From the NCBI RefSeq assembly GCF_000983115.1, contig NZ_CGIH01000009.1, positions 1 through 64,000 of the forward strand: a stretch of 64,000 nt of DNA. The letters run 5' to 3'. Position numbers and translations under genes: made by a program. Position 1 is the first letter of the stretch. Every line of letters begins with the position of its first letter. The notes beneath the pieces were generated by a model. It saw nothing but the letters and a program-made list of their open reading frames with translations. It was not told the origin of the DNA and did not search any database. This DNA is from Syntrophomonas zehnderi OL-4 (GTDB lineage: Bacteria; Bacillota; Syntrophomonadia; Syntrophomonadales; Syntrophomonadaceae). Positions 18,546 to 27,686 of the stretch are shown here, piece by piece.

Positions 18546-19616
18546 CTAATCTATCTTTATCCGCTCCAGCAACTCCTCGCCGCTGATTTCACCGGCCTTG
18601 TATTCCCTGCGGGCTGTGGAGGCAATCTCAGCCCACGCCTTAAACTGTTCTTCGGTTAGTTTGTTGGTCTGGCGGCCGCTGTCCAAGGCATCCATGCGGT
18701 AATACCGGGAGTACATGCGGTTGTAAATCGTCTGGAATTTCTGCAGGCAGGGTTGATCCTCGATATCCTGATTGAACTTCTGTTTTGCTCCAATCTGCTT
18801 GCAGGTTCTCTTGCCCTTGTAAGGCCTGTCGCAGTAATCCCGCTTGCGCTTGTCCGCAAGAACGAAGTACCGGTCGCACAGGGCACAGCGCTTGATGCGG
18901 ATGCCCCGTTTGATCATCTCCATAAACTCAAGGTAAAGCATTTCCTCCAGACTCTGAATGGCGAAATACTGCCACATGCTGACGGCATGCCCGCTGTCCC
19001 GATGAATATTTTGAAGGACTTTTTTTGTGTCGGCCGCCGAGGGATCATCAAACCGGATCAGCTTGCTCGTGTCGAACTTCCCGTTTGCAATCGGCGCAAT
19101 CCCATACATGGAACGCAAAATGTGCTGGGCAAAATTCGGCTGCAGATTGCAGTACATCACATACCGTTCGGAAAGCGTCTGCTTTGTCAGCACCTGTGTG
19201 CTCAGGCAGAACTCCAGTGCCTCATTGTATCCCTTCTGCAAGTCAAAATAGTAATGAAAAACGAAAAGCAAGTAATCAATCTGTTCTTCCTTGGATTTTT
19301 CGGATGCCCAGAGTGTCCGTACCACTTCACTGTTTAAGAAAAAGTGTGCATAGCTGTGCTTCTCTTTCAGCAAGTCAACCGCTTCATAAAATCCCGTCTG
19401 AATATCTTTAAAGTGGGCATTGGAAATCACCATGGTTTCCAGTGCCTGTACTTTTTCCTGAACCTCTGAAAAATCAAGCTCGCAGAAATCCACAATGCCG
19501 GTTCCGATATCTCCGATCTGCTGAAAAGTGGAATGCTCGGCATCGTGCAGAAAAAATATGTTGAGCTTATTTGTGCTGTCGGTAAAAACCTTGGCAAAAG
19601 GATAGGTAATCTCCAT
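18546..19616 (-). CDS. DUF6076-like protein with C-terminal zinc-finger motif
   Basis: ATG 19616 is chosen because GGAGG lies 7 bases upstream; the product is 356 residues. The N-terminal two thirds look helical with no known motif. Near residue 250, RCALCDRYFVLADKRKRDYC followed by C-residues in GKRTCKQIGAKQ forms a probable zinc-binding site, the feature I associate with DUF6076 of Firmicutes elements. It diverges from the AAA_25 repA-like gene, so the 120-bp gap holds promoters for both. The function is unknown; a role in element replication or regulation is a guess. Confidence 0.6.
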   Translation of the reverse strand: MEITYPFAKVFTDSTNKLNIFFLHDAEHSTFQQIGDIGTGIVDFCELDFSEVQEKVQALETMVISNAHFKDIQTGFYEAVDLLKEKHSYAHFFLNSEVVRTLWASEKSKEEQIDYLLFVFHYYFDLQKGYNEALEFCLSTQVLTKQTLSERYVMYCNLQPNFAQHILRSMYGIAPIANGKFDTSKLIRFDDPSAADTKKVLQNIHRDSGHAVSMWQYFAIQSLEEMLYLEFMEMIKRGIRIKRCALCDRYFVLADKRKRDYCDRPYKGKRTCKQIGAKQKFNQDIEDQPCLQKFQTIYNRMYSRYYRMDALDSGRQTNKLTEEQFKAWAEIASTARREYKAGEISGEELLERIKID

Positions 19617-19735
19617 GTCACGCCTCCAAGCAAAGAATGGATTTATAAAAAATAAAATTCTTTCCATTCACGATATAAGGATACCACAATCTTTTCTACA
19701 ATGAAAGCAGCAAAAAAGAAAAGAGGTGATACGGC

Positions 19736-20788
19736 ATGACAAATAAGTTAGAAACCATGGATGCGGAAACCCTGATGACCACACCCATAGAGCCGCTCAG
19801 GTTTATTGTAGGCGGACTCATCCCGCAGGGTCTGCATATCCTTGCAGGCGCTCCGAAAGTCGGCAAGAGCTGGCTGGCGCTCTGGATTTGTCTCCAGGCG
19901 GCAAAGGGAGAACCGGTGTGGGGCTATGAAACCCGAAAATGCGAGGTGCTCTATCTCTGTCTGGAGGATAGCTTCGCACGGATTCAGAGCAGGTTGTTTG
20001 ACCTCACGGAAGAAGCGCCGCCCAGTTTGCACTTTGCGGTGATGAGCGACACCATCGGCCATGGTTTGGAAAATCAGATTGAATGCTTCATCAAAGAGCA
20101 TCCCAAAACAGGGCTAATTGTGATTGATACGCTGCAAAAGATTCGCCGAACTGTTTCAGCAAATGTGAATCCCTATGCCACCGATTACGACGACATCAAT
20201 GCCCTCAAGCAGATTGCGGATAAGCATAAGCTTGCCATGGTTCTGGTTCATCACCTGAGAAAAAGTGCTGACAGCGATCCGTTGAACATGATATCCGGCA
20301 CCACTGGAATTGCGGGCGGCGCGGACAGCAGCTTCATCCTGCAGAAAGAAAAAAGAACAGAAACAACGGCAACTCTCATCTGCACCGGCAGGGATATCGA
20401 AAGCCGGGAATTGTTCTTGGGGTTCAACAAAGATACTTTCCTGTGGGAACTGCTGAGTCCGATTGCCGCAGCGGAGCAAAAGGCGGATGAGATCATTTTT
20501 CTTCTCTCTGACTTTATGAAATCGGCGGTTGTGTTCACCGGAACCGCTACCGAGCTTGCGGAGCGACTCAAGCTGTTTGGCGGAACGGAATATCTCCCGG
20601 CGGTGCTGAAGAAGAAAATTATGAAACACACGGACTATCTTCAGAAAAACAGGATTTCCTATTCCGATCAACGCAGCTTTGACCGGCGGGAGTTTACCCT
20701 CCGTTATGACGGCAATGACGGCATGACGGAAGAAAACGCCCCCACAGATTTGCCGTCTTTGCCGTCACAGCCGTCAGGAGAGGTATAA
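19736..20788 (+). CDS. RepA-like AAA_25 ATPase
   Basis: The protein has 350 residues. Walker A GAPKVGKSWLAL is at about 38-49, Walker B GLIVIDTLQKI at about 124-134, and the sensor-like VLVHHLRK and ISGTTGIAGGADSSF follow. This is the AAA_25/RepA hexameric helicase family found in plasmids and integrative elements, where it loads or drives replication. The SD AGAGGTG precedes the ATG. A decayed copy of the same family sits at 17591-18220. It may give the excised circle some replication ability; that is inference. Confidence 0.8.
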   Translation: MTNKLETMDAETLMTTPIEPLRFIVGGLIPQGLHILAGAPKVGKSWLALWICLQAAKGEPVWGYETRKCEVLYLCLEDSFARIQSRLFDLTEEAPPSLHFAVMSDTIGHGLENQIECFIKEHPKTGLIVIDTLQKIRRTVSANVNPYATDYDDINALKQIADKHKLAMVLVHHLRKSADSDPLNMISGTTGIAGGADSSFILQKEKRTETTATLICTGRDIESRELFLGFNKDTFLWELLSPIAAAEQKADEIIFLLSDFMKSAVVFTGTATELAERLKLFGGTEYLPAVLKKKIMKHTDYLQKNRISYSDQRSFDRREFTLRYDGNDGMTEENAPTDLPSLPSQPSGEV

Positions 20789-21168
20789 TCGCCCCACGTT
20801 GCCCCTTGTGTCGCCCTGTGTGCCGTTTTGACCGGCAGGGCGGCATCCTGGGCACCGAACCAGAGTAAAACCGCAGCGTGAGGGCTTTGTGCGGGACGGT
20901 AGAGGAAGAGCATCGGCTCCCAAAATTGAGCCGATTCCCACGGTAGAAGGGATGAGCAGGATAAAGTCAGGTGCCCGCAGGCGGCCCCCTGACGGTCACA
21001 GCGTCCCGCATAAGCGGGGCGCAGAGCGGCATTGTACGGTGGTCGGACAAGGTGCCCGAAATCAAAACGGGTATTCCTCCGGGAAGTCCAAGAAGCAGAA
21101 AGTCCAGTGATTCCGCTGTTTTCCCGGACATCCGTAACGGAAATTTAATCAAAAAGGAGATTTTCACA
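20789..21168. other. GC-rich non-coding stretch with inverted repeats; possible transfer origin
   Basis: There is no convincing gene in these 380 bases. Two inverted repeats are visible: GCCCTG/CAGGGC around 20814-20842 and ATCGGCTC/GAGCCGAT at about 20911-20935 with an 8-base loop. It precedes two ribbon-helix-helix genes, the type that often bind oriT next to a mobilization region. I propose an oriT or replication origin, but no nick-site consensus can be assigned by eye. Confidence 0.3.
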
Positions 21169-21600
21169 ATGAATGACAGCAACAAAGCAAAAGTAGGGAT
21201 TCACATGAAGCCGGATCTCATTGCCCGGGTGGATGCGGAATATCCTCTGTACGATTACCCCAGCCGCAGCGCCTTTGTCTGTGCGGCAACCGAGTTCTAT
21301 CTCGGCTATCTTCACAGCCAGAGCGATGCCGATTACATGAGTAAAACCACCCTCGCGTTTCTGGAGGATCAGGTCACAAAGCTGGACGCAAAAATCTGCC
21401 GCCAGCTGTTCCGCCTGTGCGTGGAGCTGTCCATGGTCGCCCATGTGACGGCCACCACTGTCCCCGGAGCCAATGAGGAAACGCTGAAACGGCTGCGCAC
21501 CAAGTGCGTCAAGGATGTAAAAAACACCATCGGCAATATCCGTTATGACAGCATCTATGCACATCAGCACTCCCTGCCATCGGAGGATGACTATGAGTAA
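21169..21600 (+). CDS. Ribbon-helix-helix (CopG/MobC-like) DNA-binding protein 1
   Basis: ATG 21169 follows AAAGGAG by 9 bases; upstream codons of the frame are not coding. The product is 143 residues. Residues 7-45 (KVGIHMKPDLIARVDAEYPL, SRSAFVCAATEFYLGYL) match the ribbon-helix-helix fold. The helical C-terminus (60-143) may dimerize or contact a partner. The end overlaps the next gene by 8 bases. It could bind the adjacent upstream region and regulate, or help mobilize, the element. Confidence 0.7.
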   Translation: MNDSNKAKVGIHMKPDLIARVDAEYPLYDYPSRSAFVCAATEFYLGYLHSQSDADYMSKTTLAFLEDQVTKLDAKICRQLFRLCVELSMVAHVTATTVPGANEETLKRLRTKCVKDVKNTIGNIRYDSIYAHQHSLPSEDDYE

Positions 21601-22027
21601 GACAGAGAAAATTACCGTGTCCCTGCCAAGCGATACCATAAAGCTTGCTGATGAAAAGTATGCCGGCCTTGGCTTTGCGAGCCGCTCCGAGCTCATTAAT
21701 GCCGCCATCCGGGAGTACCTCAGCCGGGATATGATGCGGCAGTTTACCGGTGAGCTTACAGAAATGTATCAGAAAATTGAACGCAGTGAAATCAAGGAGT
21801 TGGAGCATCATCTCTCCAAGCTCTCCTACAAAATCGCCGTGGAGCTGGCACAAATCTATATGCTGCTGGCGACCGCCATGGAGCTTCCCTATGATGTTGA
21901 CCGCAGCCTGCGGGGGAAAGCAGTCAAGCAGGTCAACCGTCTGAAGGGCTTTGTACCCATCTCCAAGGCTGTGAAGGAAACCGAAGGAATCACAGGGACA
22001 GAGGAAGAATCCGAAGATTTCTTTTGA
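21593..22027 (+). CDS. Ribbon-helix-helix DNA-binding protein 2
   Basis: The start at 21593 has CGGAGG 7 bases upstream and overlaps the previous stop. The product is 144 residues: EKITVSLPSDTIKLADEKYA, then FASRSELINAAIREYLSRD, is a textbook ribbon-helix-helix. The C-terminal part has helical stretches similar in layout to its neighbour (LSKLSYKIAVELAQIYMLLAT), so the two are diverged paralogues that may heterodimerize. Confidence 0.75.
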   Translation: MSKTEKITVSLPSDTIKLADEKYAGLGFASRSELINAAIREYLSRDMMRQFTGELTEMYQKIERSEIKELEHHLSKLSYKIAVELAQIYMLLATAMELPYDVDRSLRGKAVKQVNRLKGFVPISKAVKETEGITGTEEESEDFF

Positions 22028-22107
22028 CATGAACCCTTGCCGCCCTTCTCCGGCGGCAGTACATACCCTGCATCCGCAGGGGAAAATTTCAAAAGGAGAA
22101 GTACTCG

Positions 22108-22401
22108 ATGGACAAAGAACAAAAAATTGGACAGCATTATTTGCAGACAGGCGTACTCGGCGCCTATGAAACTACCGAGGTCGTACATGAGGAAATGGAG
22201 AACGGGAGGGCGGCGCCTTGCTTTGAGGACGCACTGGTATGCTTCGATACCGACCAAACCACCGCTCAGAGAAGCATGGTTATTGAGGGCCGCCGCTTTC
22301 GGATTTGCTCCGTATTCCCGCCGCAAGCCGACCATACCCCTACCGACAGGCTGTTGGAAGTCATTGATGCCGAGCTGAAAAAGGAAGCACATACCGCTTG
22401 A
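22108..22401 (+). CDS. Conserved hypothetical protein preceding the recombinase
   Basis: The protein has 97 residues with SD AAAAGGAG 9 bases before ATG 22108. Sequence such as ALVCFDTDQTTAQRSMVIEG and RRFRICSVFPPQADHTPTDR has no catalytic motif. Proteins with an RRFxIxSVFP block are frequent next to serine recombinases in Clostridial elements, but the function is unknown. It lies between the RHH pair and the recombinase on the same strand, probably one transcript. Confidence 0.6.
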   Translation: MDKEQKIGQHYLQTGVLGAYETTEVVHEEMENGRAAPCFEDALVCFDTDQTTAQRSMVIEGRRFRICSVFPPQADHTPTDRLLEVIDAELKKEAHTA

Positions 22402-22477
22402 ATTCAGTAGACTTGCGGGAACGGTTGCGGTATGATGTGTGGTACCGTACCGGTTTGCCGCAAGAAAGGAGATTTTG

Positions 22478-24148
22478 ATGATGGCAAACCAAGAAAAATA
22501 TACGATTTTATACGGCAGACTCAGCCAGGAGGATGACTTAAAGGGAGACTCCAACAGCATTCAGAACCAGCGGCTGCTCCTTGAAAAATACGCAAAGGAA
22601 AACGGCTTCACCAATGTGAAATTCCTGTATGACGATGGCTACTCGGGAACCAACTTCAACCGCCCCTCATGGAACGAACTGCTGGGGCTGATTGAACAGG
22701 ATCAGGTGGAAACCCTGATCGTAAAGGACTTATCAAGGCTTGGCAGAGAATATTTACAGGTAGGGTATTACACGGAAATCTTCTTTCCTCAGAAGGGCAT
22801 CCGCTTTATTGCGGTCAACGATGGCGTGGATTCCCTGTATGAAAGCAGCAATGACTTCACTCCCATGAGGAACTGGTTCAACGAGCTTCATGCAAAGGAC
22901 TCCAGCAAAAAGGTTCGTGCGGTCAAGCGGATGCAGGCGGAGCGGGGGGAAATCCTCGGCGGTAGACCGCCCTACGGTTACCGCAGGGACGAAAGCGTCC
23001 GCAAGGGCATCGTTCCTGATGAAGAAACCGCACCCATTGTACAGCGTATATTCAGCCTGTGCGCGGGAGGGAAAGGCCCCAACCAGATCGCCCGGATTCT
23101 CACGCAGGAGCAGGTGCTCAATCCCACCAATTACTATTACCGCAGGACGGGAGCAGAACACAAGAGTCTGGATACTTCAAGCCCCTACCGCTGGACTTCC
23201 AGTTCGGTAACAGGCATCTTGGATAATAGAACCTATCTCGGACACATGCCGGGATTGAGGACAACCACCCTGTCCTACAAGAACAAGAAAGCCGTTTACC
23301 ACGATGAGTCCGAGCAGATTCTGGTAAAGAACACCCATGAGGCGCTGATCACGCAGGAGCAGTGGGATTTGGTACAGGAGCTTCGCCAGCGGAAAAAGCG
23401 CACACCCAAGCAGATGGAGGAACCGAATTTATTCTCCGGATTGGTGTTCTGTGCCGACTGCGGAAAACCCCTTGTCCTGCACCGGGCATACACGATGGAG
23501 GCTGTCAAAAACAACTTCATGTGCTACACCTACAAGAAAAGGGGTAAGGAGGTCTGCTCCTCACACTACATCCGGGAACACGATCTGATACGCATTATCC
23601 TTGACGATCTGCGCAGGGTGACCCATTTCGCCAGACAAAAAGAAGTCCTCTTCGCAGAGTACATCAACCGCAAAAATTCCTTTGAGCTGCGGAAAGAGAT
23701 GAACGGTCTGCAACGAGAGCTGGATGCGGCAAAGCGCAGAGATTCAGAACTCACATCGCTGTTTAAACGTCTCTATGAAGATAACTTGCTGGGGCGGGTA
23801 ACCAATGAGCAGTTCCGTATGCTGTCCGCAGACTACAATGATGAGCAGAAGGCATTGCGGGAGGCAATGCCTATCAAGGAGACACGGCTTCAAAAATTGG
23901 TGGATTCTGCCTCCAATGTGGATGCCTTCATCCAAAGAGCCAAGCAATATACGGAGATACGAGAGCTTACTCCTGAAATCCTGCGGCTCTTTATCGCACG
24001 GATTGAGGTGGGCGAAAAGAGCACCAAATACTCCCGCACCGCGGAACAGGCCATCCGCATTGTCTACCGGGATGTGGGCATCATGGACAGCGTGGAGCAG
24101 GTCGCCGCAGAGGATGCGGAAAACACAGAGCAAGAAAATATCGCATAA
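22478..24148 (+). CDS. Large serine recombinase (TnpX/TndX type), integrase of the element
   Basis: ATG 22478 has AAAGGAG 7 bases upstream; the product is 556 residues. The N-terminal resolvase domain has the catalytic Ser in LYGRLSQEDD (about residue 14) and VKDLSRLGREYLQVGYYTE. The recombinase domain (about 155-270) has GGRPPYGYRRDE. A zinc ribbon has CADCGK...C...C (about 325-365), followed by a coiled coil (about 400-440) and a DUF4368-like end (LTPEILRLFIARIEVGEKS). Such enzymes integrate and excise circles at a GA core. It abuts the right boundary, consistent with attR at 24205-24208. Confidence 0.92.
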   Translation: MMANQEKYTILYGRLSQEDDLKGDSNSIQNQRLLLEKYAKENGFTNVKFLYDDGYSGTNFNRPSWNELLGLIEQDQVETLIVKDLSRLGREYLQVGYYTEIFFPQKGIRFIAVNDGVDSLYESSNDFTPMRNWFNELHAKDSSKKVRAVKRMQAERGEILGGRPPYGYRRDESVRKGIVPDEETAPIVQRIFSLCAGGKGPNQIARILTQEQVLNPTNYYYRRTGAEHKSLDTSSPYRWTSSSVTGILDNRTYLGHMPGLRTTTLSYKNKKAVYHDESEQILVKNTHEALITQEQWDLVQELRQRKKRTPKQMEEPNLFSGLVFCADCGKPLVLHRAYTMEAVKNNFMCYTYKKRGKEVCSSHYIREHDLIRIILDDLRRVTHFARQKEVLFAEYINRKNSFELRKEMNGLQRELDAAKRRDSELTSLFKRLYEDNLLGRVTNEQFRMLSADYNDEQKALREAMPIKETRLQKLVDSASNVDAFIQRAKQYTEIRELTPEILRLFIARIEVGEKSTKYSRTAEQAIRIVYRDVGIMDSVEQVAAEDAENTEQENIA

Positions 24149-24152
24149 CAGC

Positions 24153-24184
24153 ACAAGGCGGACAGCTTACGCCATCCGCCTTGT
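24153..24184 (+). terminator. Recombinase terminator hairpin
   Basis: ACAAGGCGGA and TCCGCCTTGT form a 10-bp stem with a 12-base loop immediately after the recombinase stop and just inside the right end. Confidence 0.65.
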
Positions 24185-26356
24185 ACATATGAACCCCGGT
24201 TCACAATCTGTCCCTTTGAACGCTAACAGAACATCTACCGGGGTTTTTTTCTTGATATCAAAAGCTACAGTGGGAGCTAGGTTGATTACCATGATATTTT
24301 TATCTGCCAGGGTTTTATTATCGGTATTGTCCGATAAGCCTTCGTTGATCTCGCCCCAGGCTTCATAGTGTTCCTTGACGGCCAACTCCAACTGATACCT
24401 GCCCGTTTTATTAAACCTTATAACCGGCCTGGAATCGTTTATAGATGCCTGGATGATTTCAGCAGCTTTGTCCTTATCCCCTGGCCTGATTACTTCATCA
24501 CCGGAACCTTGGGCATTGCCATCATTATTAGCATCATAATATAATGTCCAGGTCCGCTCATAGATCTCATCTCCCAGTGATGCATCCGGGGTTCCGGCCG
24601 TGCTCAGATCACGCACGGTCAGATCGTAGCCCTGGTAAGAATAACGAATGGCCTCAGATGCTAACCAGAAATCAGCCACAGGGGGATTATCGGGATGAAT
24701 ATAAATTATCCTCTCGGTTATCTCTGATTCATTGTCGTTAGTATCTTTAACTTTAAGCGTGATCTTCCAATTACCCGTTTTATTTAAGACGCTGTTAGTT
24801 AAATCCTTCTCTTCGGAAGTGCCTTTCCCTAACGGGTAACGACCAGTATATTCGTAAGCTAAGGCATTGTTGGGATTATAAAACTTCCATTCCATCTCAT
24901 CCCACTTAATATCCCTACCCATAGCTGCAGTGCTTTCATCGCCATCAATATGTATCTCCCGTCCGATAATAATATGGTCGGCGGAAGTAGTAATTACTGC
25001 GGCCGGTAGAGCTGGGCCTACGACTACGCTTTTAGTGCAAGAGTCTGAGTCCCCATCCTGGTCTTCGACTCGTAAGGTAATTTTATATGTTCCGACCTCA
25101 TTCCAGGTAGCTTCTGCATTTTGTTCTGAAGCACTACCTATTTTCTCAATATTCCATTCCCAGCTTACAATGCTTTCTCCATGTTTTTTACCTTCGTGGG
25201 TAGAGGTATCAATTAGGGTTACTTTTTCCCCTTCCACCGGGGAAGGATTACTAATTGTGAAATCAGCTTTCGGGGCATAGTTAGGCGGCGGCGGAACTGG
25301 CTCGGGAATAACCGTGACATCGGCGGTAGCCTCCATGCCTTTGTACTGTGCCTTAAGAATAACAAAGCCTTTTTTTAACCCCCAGAGTTCACCCTTGGTA
25401 ATCGCTGATAATCTGGCAATATTACTATTTGATACGCTCCACTCAGAACTGTTAGTTACTTCCTGAGAACTGCCATCCGCTTTATGATGAAAGGCACTAA
25501 ACCTCTTGTATTCCCCTTCAAAAAGGGTGTAGGTGCAGGGCACTACAGTCAGATATTCTTTTTTCCCGTCAGGCGGAGCGGTATTGGGGATGAAAACCGC
25601 GCGAATGGTTTTATCCTTGTCCATATATACCGAAGTATTTGGATTAGTAGAGAACTGCACAATACCACCTGTAACGTCTACCCATTGGGCAAACTTCCAG
25701 CCATCCGCAGGAGAAGCGAAAAGAGATACGGAGCCGGACATGTTTTTATGAACTGTACCCGGTGCTTTACTCCCGGCCGGGGTAGTGCTACCCTGGCCTT
25801 CTATCTGGATGGTCAGGGTTCGGGAAGCACCCACCGGATCATAGGCATATCCCCAACGAGTTTCGGCCGCGGCTATGTATGCCCCCAGGCCATACTGATT
25901 AAATACAGGTGCGACTTGCTCTTTCTCCTCAATCGTGGCCATTACTACCCCATTTTGGAGAATTTTAATCTGTGCGCCAAGATTAATGCCATTGTTAAAA
26001 TCATCTGCAGCAGCGCGAATTTGCTGTACCGATGCGCCGGATCGTAGTGCTATTTCCGATGCAGTGAAATCAACCGTATCAGTTGTAGAGGAACTATAGA
26101 ACCCTTTGCTTGTCAAATAGGCCTGGTCGAAGAAAGCATAATATGGGCCAATCCAGATTTTAAGGCCGGTAGTACGATAAACTGTGCCGGTAGAATGGGC
26201 ACTTGATGTTACGGTGAATTTAACGGAAAGGAAAGTACCGTTTGGGTCACGGACAACTGTTCCCTTATTATCTGCCAATACTGCGCTAGGCAGGGAACCC
26301 AATATAAAACTGAACACAAAAACAAATAAAAACCCCAAGATTATATGTCTTCGCAA
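24167..26356 (-). pseudogene. N-terminal part of PKD-domain secreted protein, disrupted by the element
   Basis: The frame has 729 codons, of which 716 are native; it then runs 13 codons into the element. A signal peptide is present (MRRHIILGFLFVFVFSFILG, cleavage after LADN). The first half includes Big/BACON-like stretches (KYLTVVPCTYTLFEGEYKRF; ATADVTVIPE). Two or three PKD-type repeats follow from about residue 350 (APKADFTISNPSPVEGEKVT; DQDGDSDSCTKSVVV; NPPVADFWLASE) and NLAPTVAFDIKKKTPVDVLL starts another. The 3' part is at 1031-333. The truncated product might still be secreted. Confidence 0.8.
24205..24208. other. Right attachment site (attR) core
   Basis: This is the second copy of AATC (GATT on the minus strand). 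It falls on codon 717 of the interrupted gene. The bases just inside (24187-24204) form a near-palindrome around GAACCCCGGTTC, and the left end has GTGAACCCC, which may be recombinase-binding half sites. Confidence 0.5.
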
Positions 26357-26416
26357 AATTATTCACTCCTTTTTAATCCTTTATGATCTCCGGTAATATC
26401 CCCTAAAAATAAGTAA

Positions 26417-26447
26417 AAGCCCGTACCATAAATGATGATACGGGCTT
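26417..26447 (-). terminator. Rho-independent terminator
   Basis: AAGCCCGTA and TACGGGCTT form a stem followed, on the minus strand, by TTTACTTATTTTT. It ends the transcript of the 27436-26492 gene before the PKD gene. Confidence 0.75.
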
Positions 26448-26491
26448 ATATAATATATTTCTAACTATGTATCAACAGGTGTTGACTGGGA

Positions 26492-27436
26492 TCATAATTT
26501 TACAGGAGGGCTTAGGGTTATGAAATCGTTACCCTCCAATAGATGCGAAGGCTGTGGGGTTTCTCCTTCGGATACAAAATGAGTACCATATGCAAAACCA
26601 AACTCAACATCTTGCTCTATTACTGAACCGTCCGGGTTTTTAGTTTGTAATACACCCCTTACACGATTATTGAAATTACCAGATACACAAAAACAAAGGT
26701 CAGAGTCAAAGAAAAACTTCTGGTTAGCTTTAATCAAGGATTTTTGGCCAAGCCATGAATTGATTGTCTCTTGCAAATGATTCTCAGATAAACCTTTAAC
26801 CGCTCCTTCTTCTTTTAACTCAACCATCTTACTCCAAACCTCCACGCCTGCTGGATACGGATAAGCCATCAACCTGGCCTTTGCCTCTGGGGTAAGTGAA
26901 GTCATAGGCTTTCTAGCTTCGTGCGGGGGAAGCGGGTTCTTGTTTTCCGGCTGAGTGGGTGTAGTCCCTGGCTGAACTTCTGTAGTTGTTGACGTGATTA
27001 CCACCGTGTTCGTTTGAGCATTCCATTCAACAGTAAGACCTATTGCTTCGGCCACAAAACGGAGAGGAAATACGGTTCTGCTACCACCGACTATCTGCGC
27101 CGTGGTGTCCATTTGCATGGCCTTGCCGTTTATAGTATAGACTTTGCTACCAATGGTGAAAACTGCGGTTTTATCGCCTTTAGTAACTGTGACCTGCCTG
27201 GTTTTATCATTCCAGCTTACGGTAGCCCCGGCCGCCTCCATCGGTGCCCTTACCGGCACCAGAGTGCGATTGTCCTGGTTGATATAGGGTTTCTGATCCG
27301 GAAAGGTAACTAACTTACCATTGACTGCCACCGTAATGTTTGGAGTAGGGGCTGCAGTTACAAACCCATTATAGTAAATCAAACCAGAAAAAAGTATACC
27401 CAGCGTAAGCGTAATAAATCCTATCCGTTTCCTCAT
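26492..27436 (-). CDS. Secreted copper-amine-oxidase-N domain protein
   Basis: The protein has 314 residues with a signal peptide (MRKRIGFITLTLGILFSGLI). Residues 32-150 contain the tandem stalk-like copper amine oxidase N-terminal domain: VAVNGKLVTFPDQKPYINQD, RTLVPVRAPMEAAGATVSWN, FPLRFVAEAIGLTVEWN. This domain is widespread in Peptococcaceae cell-wall proteins and is not itself an oxidase. A Pro/Thr linker leads to a C-terminal domain (about 180-314) I do not recognise, with FFFDSDLCFCVSGNFNNRV. It is probably in the same surface-protein locus as the PKD gene. Confidence 0.8.
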   Translation of the reverse strand: MRKRIGFITLTLGILFSGLIYYNGFVTAAPTPNITVAVNGKLVTFPDQKPYINQDNRTLVPVRAPMEAAGATVSWNDKTRQVTVTKGDKTAVFTIGSKVYTINGKAMQMDTTAQIVGGSRTVFPLRFVAEAIGLTVEWNAQTNTVVITSTTTEVQPGTTPTQPENKNPLPPHEARKPMTSLTPEAKARLMAYPYPAGVEVWSKMVELKEEGAVKGLSENHLQETINSWLGQKSLIKANQKFFFDSDLCFCVSGNFNNRVRGVLQTKNPDGSVIEQDVEFGFAYGTHFVSEGETPQPSHLLEGNDFITLSPPVKL

Positions 27437-27533
27437 TTACATTTCCCCCTTTAAAAAGTCCGGTTGACATCATTCTACTATATTACCATATTTTTTCCAT
27501 ACATTCCCCCAACTAAGTATATTCTAGCGAGCT

Positions 27534-27686
27534 GCCCCCGCCGCTTGCCAGGCATCAGTCATGCCCGTAGAGGCTCCGTGTCAAGGTTGGGGAGGGGCCC
27601 TTTAGGGAAGGCCCCCACCCGAAGGGTTTAACCTTGACATGGAGAGGGGGGCATGATAGCCTTACCCGCAGCCTGGCGGGTAAGCG
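27534..27686. repeat. 150-bp nested inverted-repeat element (MITE-like hairpin)
   Basis: Nested arms are visible: the outer CCGCTTGCCAGGC (27541-27553) pairs roughly with GCCTGGCGGGTAAGCG (27671-27686). Inside are CATGCCC (27560)/GGGCATG (27649), TGTCAAGGTT (27579)/AACCTTGACA (27630), and a GC-rich centre GGGGCC/GGCCCC. The whole can fold into one long hairpin. It overlaps the last codons of the AAA ATPase gene, which suggests insertion at that gene's 3' end. No second copy lies in this window. Confidence 0.65.

Larger units (their letters stand above)
1032..24208. mobile_element. 23-kb serine-recombinase integrative element carrying a surface-protein island
   Basis: The boundaries are set by the interrupted PKD gene: its two halves join in frame when this segment is removed. 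The large serine recombinase gene ends 60 bases from the right boundary, the usual place for TnpX/TndX-like enzymes. The backbone is small left-end proteins, DUF6076-like protein, RepA-like AAA_25 ATPase and its truncated copy, two ribbon-helix-helix proteins, and the recombinase. The cargo (2387-17418) is two giant SLH/cell-wall-binding proteins, a discoidin protein, two tail-collar proteins, a TetR and a LuxR-like regulator. No relaxase, coupling protein or T4SS gene lies inside, so it is at best mobilizable. Confidence 0.8.

Noticed and set aside
20889-21110. 73-codon frame in the gap before the RHH genes
   Set aside because: It is basic and proline/glycine-rich without RBS and overlaps the inverted repeats; treated as non-coding.
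1072-24197. TGAACCCC shared at both ends (1072-1079, 24190-24197) as the attachment core
   Set aside because: Joining the flanks there puts the two gene halves out of frame and soon hits stops. The AATC/GATT join keeps the frame. The shared TGAACCCC is more likely a recombinase-binding half site.
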